A stretch of DNA of 64,000 nucleotides. Source: Malurus cyaneus samueli. Its lineage: Eukaryota > Chordata > Aves > Passeriformes > Maluridae. A program made the translations under genes and the position numbers. Each line of letters begins with the position of its first letter. Positions within the stretch are counted from its first letter, which is position 1. The DNA is taken from NCBI GenBank assembly GCA_009741485.1, contig CM019220.1, positions 29,121,891 to 29,185,890 on the forward strand, written 5' to 3'. Shown here one piece after another: positions 25,201-40,200 of this stretch. The notes beneath the pieces were generated by a model. The model worked only from the letters and a program-made list of their open reading frames with translations, had not been told where the DNA came from and did not search any database.

Positions 25201-28200
25201 GAGAAAGCCTAACCTACTTCCAGCCACTGCTTTTATTTATTTATTTTCACTTCAGAGCCAGTCTTGTCTCTGAGTTTGCAAAGTGGAAGCCTCTGCCTGT
25301 TTCATGTCAACATGACAATGGAAAACATGATAAAACCCCCTCCAACAACAACCATTTGTTGGCTTTAGTTTGGATAAACTTCAGCTCTGGGACTTCTGGC
25401 TTTGTTTAGTTTAGCAGAGGAGATTCCTTTCAGATTAACTCAGAGACTACTTCCATTTTCCCTCTTTTACGTCAAACCTTTCCTTTAAACATGAACTACC
25501 AGAATGAGAGGGGAAATGGTACCTCCTTTTACAATGTTTGCATATTTTTGTCTTGCTTTGATTCACACAAGTACTTCATGAAGAGACATCTGCCAGTGAA
25601 GAGAGTGCATGCACAGGACATTGAACAGGAAGCATGTGAGGATAATGAAAATACATATATTTCAAGACTGAATGTTTTTTTGTTTTGAAAGCCTAGGCCT
25701 TCTACAGCTAAAGGGGCACCCAATGCCTGTCAAGAAATTAGGGATGTGACGCAGATTTAAGATTTTAAAAGAGTTTGGCCTTCAGCAAAATGCCACGTTG
25801 TCCACAGCCATAGGAAACACATTCCTTTCTGCTGCTGGATTTCTCCTTGTTGCTGTGCATCCCACTCTGGAGGATGGCACAAGCACCTCTGCTCTCCTGT
25901 CAGGTGAAACATTTCCTCCCTGTGCAAACCTTCTGTGGGCTGCTATGGCAGCTTCAGGCCCCATTTTATTCCCAACTCGAGCACTGCAAAGGGCAGCAGA
26001 ATCACAGGAACATCCCGGGCACACTTTGCAGCAGTAGATATGAAAGTATGATCTGTGTCTGGAAACTACTTCCCACAGCAATTCAGCTCTGGCAGTTCTT
26101 GGAAAACTTCTGGACATAATTAGTTCCCACTGAAACTCCCTGCAGTTCACGCCCAGTGACCAGTCAATGCTTTAGAAGGCTCTCTGCGGCAAACATCTTT
26201 TTTTTCTCTCTTTTTCCCATTGTGCTGCTTCTTCTTTCCATTTTTTTTTAGGAAAATAAACAAGAACAAAATTGCACCTTTTTTTTTCAGACAGACAAGG
26301 CAGAAACAATTGCTCATCTGAACAGAGTTAATGGGAAATATGGGAAGCATCGCTCATTGTTCCTTTGATGTTCACTGTAATAGCCATGCTGAGCATCAAA
26401 GGAGAATAAACTACATCCCCCATGCTTTCCTTCAGCTATGAGCAGCAAAAATAGAGTTCATATTTTCTTGGAAAACACTTTTACGTTCATGAGAGCCTCT
26501 TTAAAAAAAAAAAAATCATCTTCTCTGGTTTTGTCTTTAAATCTACTGTATGGTGTTTGCTTGTTTCCCTACAGAGCAGTAGTCATTCCGTGCCAGCTGT
26601 TTAAGAGAAGAATGTCCTAGTGAAAGCAAACAATGGGCTGTGTAGTGGGAATTGCAAATCTTTGAAAAGGGTAATTGAAATCTGCTCAGACATTTGGAAG
26701 ATTCTTTGCACAATATTCTAAGGCTGTTGGTGGCTTAGCTGTTGGCAGGGTGGTCCTCTTTGTAGATTCCCCTTTTTTGTATTAACAGAATAGCATTAAT
26801 ATGGAGGAGTGGTGTCAGGGAAAGAAAGAAGAGTGCTTTTCAAGTCCAACTTATTATTTCAGAGCAGCTGAAGAGAGAAAGATTGCTGTAAATGTCTTTC
26901 AGTGAAGGATTTTTTAAAAAGTGAATTGTACAGAGCCTTTTCATTTATTAGGTGTTCTCTGCCTCTGGCTCTTCCATTCATACCTTTTAAGGACTGCAGT
27001 AGATAAACTGTGCTAGATGGGGTTGTGTCTGCTGCAGATGTTCCAGCCCTCCTGGGCTATGTTCTGCTGTTTATTCTCACCCTGTGCCAGCTGCAGTTGG
27101 TGCTGCACAGAGCAGGGGGAGCTAAATGTGTGCCAGGCCTCAGGCAGCCACTTCAGTAGCAAGGCTTTGACCTCTGATATTAATAAAAAGTCAGCTCTCT
27201 GCTTGCAGGCTCTTCTCTGCACCAAAAGTGTGAATTTTCACTTTTCCAAGGAATTAGTTAAAAAGATCCATAGGTCTTTGTGCTTGAAAAATGGCCAGGC
27301 ATAGAACTTGATATTAAAAAGTGGCTCCAAAATTAAGTTGTCTTTGTTACCCCGAGAAAACCCTCACAATACTTACTTTAGTAGCCCTAGGAGGTTGACA
27401 ATAAGAGCATTGTATCCAGTGTACAAATAGCCATTTAATATCCTCTATGAGGCAGATTAAGAAGAATTTCAAATACTACCATCCATATCCAACAAACTGT
27501 CCAAAATGGATGTGGGGTGAATTAGTACGAACTGGAATAAGGAATGAATGAATACAAATTGCTTTGCAGATGAAACTAGGTTAATGATGCTCTATGCATT
27601 CAGAATCCCACCACAACCTTCTGAATTACAAATACCCTTAATTTATTGGCAGCCAAAGATATGATTCTTTTCTTTACACAGTATTCCAGAGCACTTTAAT
27701 CCTTCATTGGAATATGAAATGCTAGAACCAAACCCTTTTTTTTTACTTCCAACTTCTGAAATTACAGGGAAACCAATAAAATTGAGCAAGGACCGAGGCT
27801 AGTGTAGTATTTGCCCCCCTGATGCTTTACTCATCTCTGATGTAAATTCACTATGGCTGTGGAGTTATACTGGGACGGACTTTGTCCAAGGTATCTGCAA
27901 ATATAAATGACATTACCACATGTACTATTTTGCCATTGTTACATTTCCCATCTGCTTCAGCCTCAGGAGAGAAGCATTGAATCAGGCTGATCTCTTCCAA
28001 GGCAAACCACAGAAACAGCATTGCATAAATCTGTTAGCCTTCTCACAGAGCTGAGGGGAAAGAGAGGATCATGTCTCACTTGAAATATTAGTCACCTGCT
28101 AAAAATTGTTTTAATTACAAAGTTAGGCAATGTAAAACAAAACCCATACATTTTTCCCCATACAATGTTTAGGTTTTATCATGCCAGAAGCTTAAAGCAT

Positions 28201-31200
28201 CATTATATAAGTAGCTATAGCTCAGTGTTTTGCATGAGGTGCTATGCTGACCAAGATTTAACAATCATCAATTTCCATTTGTTCCCTTTCTCTTATCAGG
28301 TCAGAAGCTGAATCTCCCTTTTCATGATTCTTTGGGTCTGTGAGAGTTGGGCAGTCTGGGAAAACTTTGCTCAATGACTTTTCCAGTTTTTCTTTATTCT
28401 TCCCAGGACAGACCTACTGGAAGAAATGTTTCAAAGAACTCTTCAATGTTATAAACTCTTCCTGGTCCTACCTAAAATCAGGAATGCAGAAGTATGTCTT
28501 TGAGCTACACCTTGGGGGGATTTTTTTATTTTTAAAGTTTGGCAAATTCTAGTGGTGTATCTTAGTAATTTTTTTCACTTAATTGATCCTAATAATGTTG
28601 AGCTTGAACTATTGCTTTTCTTTAGAAATATGTTAGACCAGCTTCTTACTAAATATAATTGGAGGTGGTCAAGTGCTCAAAACTAACATCACCTTGACAT
28701 TTCAATTCTGACTGTAGAAGTCTTCATTGATTGCCTAAGCAATGAGCCGGATGTATGCTTAAAGAAATTATTGAATCCATTAAATCATCAGAAATAATAT
28801 TAGAACTTGAATTCATATCCAATTTTGCTTAGTTTAAGATACAAGTCTTTATGCCAAGAATTTGGTATCCTTCACTCTAAAGACAAGAAGCACAATAAAA
28901 TCACATTACTGCAGAGTAGTAAGAATTTATCCCAGCACTACAACCAAATAGCCACAAATAAAGTGCTTGGAGCCTGTTGTTTACTTTTAGCATGACACCA
29001 AGTGACACAAAAGGTGATGTGCCAAAAAATATTGTAATGTAAGAGCAGAGGGGATGGAAAAATCTTAGAGGCATTTTACCAATAATTGAAGAGTAGCTGA
29101 AGTATTATGCAAGGGTCCCTCTAAAAGGCATTGAATGCCTCAAATTATGATTAAATGTCTTATTATTTTGTGTGCTGCTCTAATGCAAATGGTTACCATT
29201 AGTAAAAAATTTGATCTGTCAGGCACTGTAATTAGAAGTTGACATTTTTTAAGTCTGATTCAAAGCCCAGTAAAATCAAGGGAGATTCTGACCAGGCAGT
29301 GATTACACTTAAGCAGGGAGGAATTATCTGAATTCTGCAGCTCATGGCAAAAAGAGGTCGATCTCTGCTAAAAAGACAGAAGCATAAATATAATTGAGTC
29401 ACAGAGTTAGGCTGTTGACAAAGGATATTGGACAGGAAATCCCAGAATGACATCTCAATACAGATGGTCATTCAGGAATATCTTCCTCCCATGCAACAAG
29501 CAATTTGGGCCATGATGTTTTCAAGGAATAGCTAAGAAAAATAGGTGTATAACTGTCTCTTGAATCCATCAGATGTTGTTTCTCAAGATGACTTTCATGA
29601 GCTCAGGAACAGACTCAACAATTCTCTTGGCAATGCCAAAAAAGAAACAAGGTGATAGAAATACAATAGTCTGCTCTATCCTGCCCCTTTCATGACTCAG
29701 TCAGAAATGAAAGTTCTGCCAAAAAACAATCCTCACCAACTAAAACAGCAAAGAAACCATCTTGCACTTTGTTTGTTTATTACCAGTTTTGAAACAAGGA
29801 AGTTCTTTTGCCATGCTTTCTCATGCTGGACACCAGCTGAAGCAGCGAGGCTGTTGTGTAATGACATCACTGAGGGGATATCTCTGATCAGATTTCTTTG
29901 CAGCACTGCTGTGGCAGGGTGGCCCTTGAAAGCTGAATGAAGAACATCATTCCAGGTGTCAGCATGCGTGGCCAAACAGACCAATTTGTAAAACATAAAA
30001 CACATAGAACAGTGTGACAAAAACAGCTACTTTAGACCACAATACCTTTGAGAAGAACCACAGCCCTCTGAAGATAAAGCAGAAAAATTAGGTTTTAAAT
30101 CACATGTTTAAAGGTTAGAAAAAAGGCAATTATCTGCAGGGTTATGCTTGGTAACATTGAAATTGTTTAGGATTTATTCTGATCCTGATATGTATAAAAC
30201 TTCTTAAAGGCTGCAGAAAGGTTGTGGCATTTGTAGTCTATAAAGGCGAATGAAGAGAACAAGGAATGAGTTGTTTAAAATGCGAGTACTTGTTTGTACC
30301 AGTGCAGGCCTGTTTTTTTCTTATTTCTTTAGTAATCTGATGTACAGACTGGGTGGGTCTCAAAGCAAGGACAGTTTTATATGTGGCACAAGGATCCTTT
30401 GCCCAAGGATCCAGACTCTTTTATACATTGCCAGTGAAACAGCACGTGGCACCATCGTGCAACACCTCTGACAGACACGTACAGTATTATGCTTAACCAG
30501 CATTCTTTTATGCAACTTTCTCTTTCTTGCTCAGCATCTGAGAAAAGGGGAAAACTGGGTCTGACAGAGAGGCAGAACTGTTCAAACGCCAGCTTTCTTG
30601 GCAGACAAGCATCCCTAGAAGTAAGAAATCTTCAGTTTCATTCTGAAAGCACAGGATGTAGCTGTCCTTCTTGGTGTGAAACTTGGGAAATCTGTGAACT
30701 GTTCATTCATACTTTCCATTTCACCTAAAAGCAGTTCTTCCTTCTACAGCTCTCAAAGCAATTTTGAAGATTGACCCACTCAGGTTTTTTACAGTCTTCC
30801 TTTAAGTATTTTATAAATTGAGGTTTCATTACCTCCAATCACACATGGGCAAGACTTACAAAATATTACATCAATACTATTAAACCTGAAAATGTCCTAG
30901 CAGGGATACCCAAACTGTCCCTTATGTCCTCACACAGTGTGTGAAATGGATTCAATTAATGGCTGTTTAAGACAATTCCAGCTGAGAGAATATCTGAAGG
31001 TCTTGCAGTTGAAAAACCCCAACTTGTTAAACCATTTCTTTTCATTTGTTTCCACCTCTTTTCCCAACTCCGGTGACCTAGACAGGATTTCAGCCCTTTC
31101 GAGCACTGAGCACTGACCTGACATAGCAGCACACCAGGCCATTCCAGCTCCTCCGGCCAATTCATTCATTATGAGAGTCCTCTTGTTTCCATTACTAATG

Positions 31201-34200
31201 ATGGGATGGAACGAGTGTGTTTGGGTTTCTTATAAACATCATCTTAATACCAGACAGGGAGCCCAAACCATTTGCTTCGAGGTAGACGCTGTGGCATTCT
31301 TTTCTGCTCAGGAAATGGAAAGCAGCATTGCTGCACATGCTGGGGTGGATTTCTCCACCTACTCTGGCAGGGGAGAGTGATAGCATTTCCATTGAAAATA
31401 GACAACCTATCTCCTTTCTACTTAGTTTGTTGGTTAAACAATCTATCAAACAGTGCTGGAGTATGCAAGTAACAGATGTATTTACTACAGAAGAAATGTA
31501 AAACAATTTTTGAAGTAGTCATCATGTAAAGCAAATTACCAAAACTAGGTCAGGGTGAGGAAGCACAGGCTTTGTACAGTTAAAAATCAACAGAAATGCC
31601 CTTCTTATCTTCATCAGGCTTTGGATTCTATAAAAGTTAGAGGTAAGGCCTGTTTCATCTTGGCTCTTTAGCCTTCACCAGATTCACTTGAAATACAGCA
31701 GAAATTGTTTGCCTCATTGTGTTTGTGATCAGATTCTCACAGGCCAAAGCTCCTCAGTTTTGCTTCCCAGGCCATCATCAGGCAGCTGCTGGAGGATCAT
31801 GAGTCAATCCTGTGTGGACTATTGCCCTCTCTGAGGCAGAACCAGACGAGTTCAAGATGTTCTTTAATTTCTAACCATTTAGTCACATCTCTGCAAATGG
31901 GATCTGTGAGTCTGTTACTAATGCAATAGCTGGACATTTACTTTGACCAAAGTGGAAAAGCCTGTGGTTTTTGAGGATACTATTAGGAAATTTTTTCCTT
32001 TTTCCATATAATTGGGGTTAAGTCACAATCATGGTGCTCGCACAAATGCAGGGCCAAAACAAACTACAGCTTCTCAGGTCACAGCATGTGATAACAAGTT
32101 CCCATTCACTTCACTGGGATTGGGATTATGTCCCATATGACATCTGGGTATCATTCAGGCCTACAATGGCCATCTTTGTTTTCCCTGGGCTCTTCTATTA
32201 TACACATTTGGGCTCTTCTATTATATCACACTTAGAGGTCATTGGGAATCAAATTGTGATTTTCCTTTCAGCTTTCACTATTGGTCTGCTTATAGACAGT
32301 TGCCAGTCTTAGAATGGGAAATAATTCAAAACCAGCATATGGTAATTATTGTGTTGCTTTTTTAAAAATTTGCTCACTATTTAGGCTGGCCCAGGGAAGG
32401 GCTACTCACAGCAAAACCTTTAACAACCTGAGTGCTCGGCAAAGAGCATGATTTCAAATTAATTCAGAAGTTCAAGTATTAAACTTTTTACAGTGCACTA
32501 GAGATTGACAGGGCTTCCAATGAAGCATTGCAGTAAGTGCCACAGAAGTGATGTGCTGTATAGCCATCATATTTAAGGCTTTGCCATAGACAAATGCTGT
32601 TGAGTTCTAATATTTTTTTAATCTTAGGCTAATGTGTACATTTAGGAATCAATACGAAAAGCTGGCTAAGGCAAGCATGTGACTGTTACACCACAAGTCT
32701 AGAAGTAGACAAGTCAGCTTTTTTAAAACCTCATTATTCCTATATGTTCCTTGCCAGTGCTTTAGCACAAATCAGCTTTCCAAAGGATTTTGGAGCTAAC
32801 AGTTAATCTTTACGAGCAATGCAAAATGCATTATGTCATAACACTCTGACACACAGATCTACATCTGAGCACAGAGGGGGTGTCTCTAACACACTAAGTC
32901 TTCCCAGATGTAAGTTTCCTTTGGAAACCTATTTAATACTTTCATTCTGCCAAAGGCCGTAGCACTTTTCATGCAGTTCTCCTAGCTTATTTCTTAATTC
33001 ATTTAATAATGTCCAGAAAGTTAGAAGCAAATATGGATGTCATTACAGCCATATGTCTTTCATTTTTTTGTCATCTTGCTGTTAAATGATGCCATCTACT
33101 GTAGCAAAACTGAATGACAAGCTGGTAAAAATGCAGAGAAATCTCCTTTATTTCAATATAAACTTGTCAGTTGTTTTGACACATTTTAAATTTCCATGGT
33201 TTTTTATTAAAGTTGTTCAATGATATATGGCAGGTGAGTATTGTCAGTGTGAAAAATTGGTTACTGAGGAAAGCCTCTGCTTCTGTCTTGAAAACAGAAT
33301 CTTTTCTAACCAGCAGTCCAAAAATAGAGGAAAGATGGCCTTTTTCTGCTCCCTATTGGAGCTGTGCTCTTCGCTGTAAGGCAGAAGGATCACATCTCTG
33401 AAAATAACAAAACAACAAAGCAAATCATTGAAAATGAAGTAAGAATGAAGAAAAAATTGATATATGAAAGTGCAAATCCTTGGATAGGAATTTTCTAGTG
33501 AATAAGGACCTTGCTGTCTTAAACGCATAGTTAAAAATAATCGTGGTTTGGAAAGGCTAAGAAAGTGATACTGGGAGCTGAAAATCAGAATATCACAATT
33601 AAACAAACACATCTTTTGGGTGCAGAAAAGTATGTATGCTGTGCATTTCTTTATATGTGTATGTAGTTCTTACACCTGTACATTACAAGTGCAAAGAGTA
33701 ACACGAGGTTCTTTTAGGTCCATATAACGATGTTTTTATTAAATAATTATGACTTGCCCTAAAGAAAAGTCATTTCTCCCCTTCCTCGTTATGTTTATAA
33801 ATGAAAAGCTGTGGAGCTGGGAGGTGCTTAAGCAGAGTGACAGCTGAGTAGCACATTGCTCTGGATACCATGGATCTGTGCCCATCCATGCTCTCCAGGG
33901 TGCATCCAACCACTCCTTCGAGATGGATCACAAGGTCTCACCTCCCCAGCAGCTCAGCTCTCACCTCACTAGAGAGGGAGTAAAGAAGATTTCATTCATA
34001 ATCCTTCACTTCTACATTCCAGCCTTCTTGTTCATCAGGAAACATTTGTCATTAGTCTTGTCAAGTCTGGGCTGTTTGTTTTTTCTATAAGTGCCGACAG
34101 AGAGATCCTGGCTTGTGAAAAGGAGAAAAATGTCTCTTGCAGCAACAGGCAGCACCTAACAAAGCTGAGAATCAGCTTATTTACCTGGGATCCACAGATA

Positions 34201-37200
34201 TAGCTCTGTAGGGTGAGAACTGGGAAGCCAAGCCACATTTTTAGGAACTAGAACTAGCTTGGCACACTGAGGAAGGATGTCTACATCCTGTTCAAAGGTA
34301 CTCATTGTTAGGCAGTGCCCTTTGAAGCAGCGTCCTCTGATGCCATAACCCTGTGACATGTGCATGTGGGGAAAAGACTGTCCTGGAAATGAGCAGTTCT
34401 TCTCCATCTCTCTTATGCAGAATATGAAGTTTCTAATGAGGCCTAAAAGGGGTGGAAAAGGAAAAAGTGAGTTTCTAAGTGATAGAGAATGTCTGAGGGG
34501 AGAGAGTTTTCACATGGAAGGTTCGTGATTTTAAGATTTTTTGTTTTCAAATAAAGGTAAAATGCTGTATTCCAGTTTGACATCAGGCAAAGAAAAAAAT
34601 ATTGGCTTGAAAATGTCTAAAAAAAGGTTTTTGAAGTTTTTTGCATCTGGTTGTTCTAATCAAGATACTGGACAAAATCAATTCTTAGCCATAAGGAGTG
34701 CCAGCTTTAACAAGCCAACATTTTCCTGTTTGCTTCTTTTATTATTAAAGTGCAAAAATTACAGAAGTTGGTGTGCATGGACACTGCCTGTAGTAGGATT
34801 GAAACTGGGGAAAGGAACATCTTGTCCCATGGAGTTCTCTGTCCCAAGATCTGTGCTCTGGCTCTCCCCTCAGGGAGCCACGATTTTATTCCCTGTTGCC
34901 CTTCCTGAGCTCCTGCCAGGAGGTGATGAATTTCATGGTGAAATAGAAGGAAAAGTCAGGTTAATAAGGTCAAGAAAAAGCAGCTGAGTGAAACACAGGC
35001 AAGAGAGCAGGAGAAAATGAAGTTCAGTTGAGTACATGGCAATAAAGAAGGGGAATGGTTCAGGTACAAAGCAAAAGAGGTTCATGGAAGATGAAAAGGG
35101 AAGTTCCTTATTATGGGAAAGGTGAAATGCAGACAAAGCATGAGAAGAGAGGAAACCCATCTAAGTGTGCACATTAGCAAAGAGTATTGGTGTGGAATGG
35201 GAACACACACCCACAAATACAGAGGGAAAGAAAAAGAAAAAAAAAAGACCACATTGCTAATGCAGAGGTGGAAGAGAGAAAAAAACACAGAGCAAAAATG
35301 GAGGGGATAAAAGAAAGGGGACTGCATAATTCATAGGAAAGAACTGCACTATAAATTTGGATTCAGTCTTGTACAGATAATTGTGGCCATTACGATTTGA
35401 TGGCATTCAGAAATTCCTGCCTTGAGCCAGTGGCAATTTTATTGTCAGAGCTTTGAATTACATCTTTTGTCATTTTGTTTCTCTTGTTGAAAGGTGTGGT
35501 GTATATGTGTATATGCCACCACTGTGGGGTGAATTATTCTGGTATTAAAGTTTTAAGAATGATGTAGGCACACCAATAGCTCTTTCTCAAGAATGCTGTT
35601 TTTATAAACTGAATTATTTTTCAATATCCATGAAAAAAAATCTTATATTATTCATTACATTCATTGATACTTATGTTTGCAATCTAAGACTTCTAATAAT
35701 GTCTACAAAACTCAACATGAGCTTGTAAAACTCAAATTAGATGCTCTTGGTGTTATTTTATACTGTTTTTAAATTATCTGGCTTTCTGGGTCATGTTTTA
35801 AAAGAAAACACCCACCCAAAATTTAATGCTTGAAGGCAGTTTTTGTCAGACTTTTCATAATCATGTTCCATAACAAGTTTGATCAGTAAAACAGCTGTTG
35901 GAAGGAATTTACAAAACCGTTAATATTAAGAATAACAAGGTTTTTTTCTGAAGATAAGACACTTGTAACATCTGAGCAGGCCAGCTGATACAATAATTGC
36001 AAACCATTTGGGCAATTAATGCGAACATTCTTTCAGATCTGTCACATATGCTGGGTTTCAATAAACATTTTGAAATCCCTTGGTGGCAGCTATTAATGCA
36101 AGATGCTGGTGACAGGAGTTGGTTCTGGACAGATGGCTTATTGCACATCCATGTGTGAGTGGGGCAGTGAGACTCTTGTTGGAGAGCTTTGGCACATTCA
36201 CTCTGTCACTGCAGCAGAGAATTCAACTGCTAATTAGACAGTAACTCAGTCTGACACTAAAATTACTCAAGATGGAAAATTATCAGAGATTTAATTGGGC
36301 TTTGGCTCAGCTCCAGGAGTTTCCACTGACGACTGTTTATAGACTCAGAGCAGACTCTGCAATTAATGTAACAGATCCTCCCCATGCCTGATGAGGAGCA
36401 TTTAGCCTTCTATTTCGCTTTTGTAAACTAGAACACCAAACAAACTATCCTACAGTTTTCATGTTATTCATTTTTAATTTGGAAAAAACGTTTGAAATCA
36501 TATTCAACACTTCTTTGTCTTTCTTTCCAGTGGCAGGATGTACCTATCTTGGGCAGTATTATGCTGACAGGGATGTTTGGAAACCAGAGCCATGCCAAAT
36601 CTGCGTGTGCGACACGGGATCTGTTCTCTGCGATGACATCATCTGTGATGATCAGGAACTGGACTGCCCCAACCCAGAGATTCCTTTTGGAGAATGCTGT
36701 CCCGTTTGTCCACAAACAACAACACCACCTCCAAGAGTAATCTTATTCTCAGTGTTTTTTCTCTGGTGTCACTACCTTCTTGATGCATGTCAACCTCACT
36801 TCATTTTGGCTTAGATGCTTTAAAACACTTTTCAATGCCACTTTCTGAATTTAGGTAAATGTTTAGGATGGACAAGGCCGCTGAAAATATTGTCTTTCAG
36901 CTCAGTTTTATGTAGATAACAGGCACCAAAAACAGTAGAAAGCAACAGAGGGCACCAATTAGCCATTACATTTTTTCATTTTATGGAAAAGCATAGGAAT
37001 AATGCAAACACCTTATTTCTGACCACATACTCCATCTATATCCAAGAAAACAATGCCAACACAGAGTCAAAGAAAAATTTTCACAGCACCCTGTGAGTCT
37101 GCATTCTTATCCACTCAATTTTGCACCATCACAGAGTGAATTTCCTTTTGCAGGCTTATTGCTGGCTTAATGACCTGTAAAGGAAAGGTGATTATATTGT

Positions 37201-40200
37201 ACATACCTAAATACTGTACGCACCATATCATCATCTTTTTATAGACTCCAACATTATATAAATCAGTTGTAGCAGCTTAACCTCAGGAAAATCAAGGATG
37301 TTAATACATGCCAAGCCCCCTGCCTAAGTGCTTCAGTGAGTGAGATAGCTCTACTGAGCTCTCAGCCCATCCGAATATTTCCGTGGTGTTTAAGATCCAT
37401 TTAAAGTACATAGGTGGCCACAGACACATTGAAGATCCTTATTTAGAAAATAAGAGAGTGCAAGAGATGTGGGAGACAGAAGTGTTTCTGCAGCTCTATA
37501 ATACATCTCTTTAAACATGGAATGCCACGCACAAATGTGTCACACAAATATTTGTCTTATTTGCACCACACTAGTGCAACTCCACTGTTTCCAGTATCAC
37601 TTGAGCTACTTCATGAACAGTTTGAGAGGTGGAAATGAGTGACAAGTGTGATGGATTTTAAGTACACATCCTTCTTTTGTTTTTTGAGTCTCAGCAGCCC
37701 TGGGGTTCCTGATAATCCTATTCCCCCAGCCTCTCTCTTTAAAACAGGGGTTTGGTCAGCCCCTTGGAAGCTGTCCTGATGACCTTGAATGATGTATAGG
37801 GAAATGCAACCTTGAAAGATCCTAGACGGTTTCAGCCAAATATTCTTGGCTACTGCTTGCAGCTGAACATAAAAACTGAAGATCCAGAGAGCAACATGTA
37901 ACTGAATTAGTAATTGATAAATAACTAAATTGGAGCAGTAGATCTGAGGATTTAAAATTAGCTAATCACACTTCACATGCTGGACCGAGAAGGACACAAG
38001 AAAATTGTCACAGCATTCCACAGTGGACTTTTGCTCCTACTCCACTCATTGGCAAAGCTCTACTGACTTCATTATTGCCATGTTTGTGCCTGCAGGGGAG
38101 GTGTAATTCTGTGGATGATCCAAGAAAATGGAGATAGACTGACCAAAAAACTCCATAACTTTTAAATATACTGAATAAGAATAAATGGAATCTATATCTA
38201 TATCTATAGTTTTATAGATAAAACTGTATTCAAATGTTTAAAAGTGGTTTGCTCTTGTTTATGTGTGCAATTTTCCTGTTCTACTTTGATTTTCTTTTTT
38301 AATTTCATTATTTCTCTTTTTTTCTAGACTCCTGGAGTAGCCCACCAAGGCCCCAAAGGAGACCCTGTAAGTGCAGCTTTTATTTTTTCTCCCAAGGAAA
38401 TGATTAAAATGAAGACCCCATTCCTCTAGTGCTATATATCCCATTCAAGCTGCCAAAATATCCTGCTTTAATTGATGTCTGCTCTGTCTGCAGCAGGACA
38501 CTGTACCATATAGTTATTTTGAACTAGAACTTTACCTTCAACAACACTCCCAAAAATTCAAGAACACAGAGAAAGAAAGTCCAAACTGTATCTCATTTGT
38601 TGTGTTTTGTTATATTTCTTTCCAGTAGGAGAAAAAAAACTCTATGGTACTGTGCTAGCAGTAATAATTTTAGATTCAGGAACTGACCAGTTAAATATTT
38701 CTTGTGTTTGATCATATGACATATGTTGCAATAAGGCTCCAGCAACCAGGTGTTTCCATGTGTGAACTTTGTCTGTCTTCCCTGAATGTTTGGTTGTGGC
38801 CTTGTGTTTAGGAGAGGTTTCCCACCACAGTCACACAGATTTTATTATGAATGGAAATGTTTGTCCTGCAATGTCCTTGCAGTAGGAGGCAAGTGATAAT
38901 GTCTCCATCTGCTCTGCTTGTGTCTTTGCAGGGTCCTCCTGGAATTCCAGGCAGAAATGGTCTCCCTGGCCCACCAGGACCACCAGGGAGCCCTGGAGCT
39001 CCTGGGTCCCCCGGGATCTGCCAGTCATGTCCCAGTATAAGTGGTGGTGTAAGTCATTGTTACATTCAGCTTCTACCTTGCAGTTCATAGCCATGCAAAG
39101 CAATTCTGTAGGCACCTGTCCCTTGCATTTCACAGGGGCTTTGCTTTCAGTCGTATCCATCTCATTTGGGAAACAGAAATGGGTGGTAGGTGGGGTTTTG
39201 TTGTTATTTTGGGGTTTTGTCCATAAAATTTCTCTGGAATGCGATTACCTTATTATCTGCCTTACCTTATTTTTAAAACTTTTGGGGCCTGATCTGTTGA
39301 AGGACTTAGGTAACTCAGAAATAATCTGATCAGAAAACGTGTGTAGGAGGATTTCCCCATAAACTTAATGACTAGGGAGCCCTCCTACTTTCCTATATGT
39401 GATCAATTCATGTTTAATAAAGAAACAGTCCCACAGGACTAGACTGAAGCGCTGGTCCTCTGCAGGGAAATGACATACAAGTACTCTTTGCCATGCTCCC
39501 TCTTTATTTCTGGCTCACTGAATGTTGAATTCATTTCTGAAGAGTTGGGCAGATTCAGCAAGAGAGCTAATTGTAACTAAAGTTTATTAGCCCTGAGCCC
39601 CAGGCTGTTCTTTGTTAAGAACAGACATTGTCACCCATGCAGGGGACCGAGCTCAGATTGACCAGATGGGATTTCTTTAGCACAAAACTAATAACACTTG
39701 TATGTTAAAACAATTGCTACTTTTGAATACAGGCAACTGATTGTAACTTTCATATGTGCTTCCCACTCCCAGGTAAGACATAAACTGAGGAATGATGTCT
39801 TGGTTTTATTTAATTCTGAAAGGGATTACCTCTGCAGGACTGAGCTGTGGAGCAGTTACCCAGTACCAGTGGGCACCACAGTGATTTTGGTTTGGGGTTT
39901 GGAGATGCAAACAGGAGAGAGGCTAACAGGCTGAATTAGTCACCCATTCCAGTGCTGTATCCAAGATGTGCCGGTGGATCCCGATAAGGATTTGGGAGAG
40001 CAGGCAGAACCCAGTCACCTGTGAACCATTCATGCATCGCTGCACTAATTCATTCAATTAAGTCTGCTAATGTGAAATGAGTCATTCATTAGGTACAGGT
40101 AAAAGAAATCAGGAAAATAATTATGATAATAAACAGTTGTGCTCTTTAGTGCAACAGAAAATACTTCTTCAACTTCCTTGAGTGGCAACTAAGTCAAACA

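Larger units (their letters stand above)
19268..36530 (+). other. COL3A1: COL3A1 intron 1 (17.3 kb)
   Basis: This is by far the largest intron in the window. No internal gene, RNA gene or recognisable transposon was found. Patches richer in G+C (about 20390-20600, 24550-24740, 25800-26040) hold overlapping short open frames with no recognisable product. A/G-rich sequence dominates the plus strand at about 34960-35330. Two CTGTACAG palindromes occur at 19478-19485 and 19488-19495. Long fibrillar-collagen first introns often carry enhancers, but none can be assigned here. Confidence 0.75.

Noticed and set aside
25782..26150. Minus-strand open frame of 122 codons in intron 1
   Set aside because: No domain. 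Overlapping frames on the other strand are equally open, as expected of a compositional patch.
34541..34987. Plus-strand open frame of 148 codons in intron 1
   Set aside because: No known domain. It ends in the purine-rich tract, and no splice or promoter context was seen.
39035..39054. Alternative donors at the end of exon 4 (gtataa, gtggtg)
   Set aside because: They would shift frame into exon 5. Only gtaagt at 39049 keeps phase 0 and is the best consensus.
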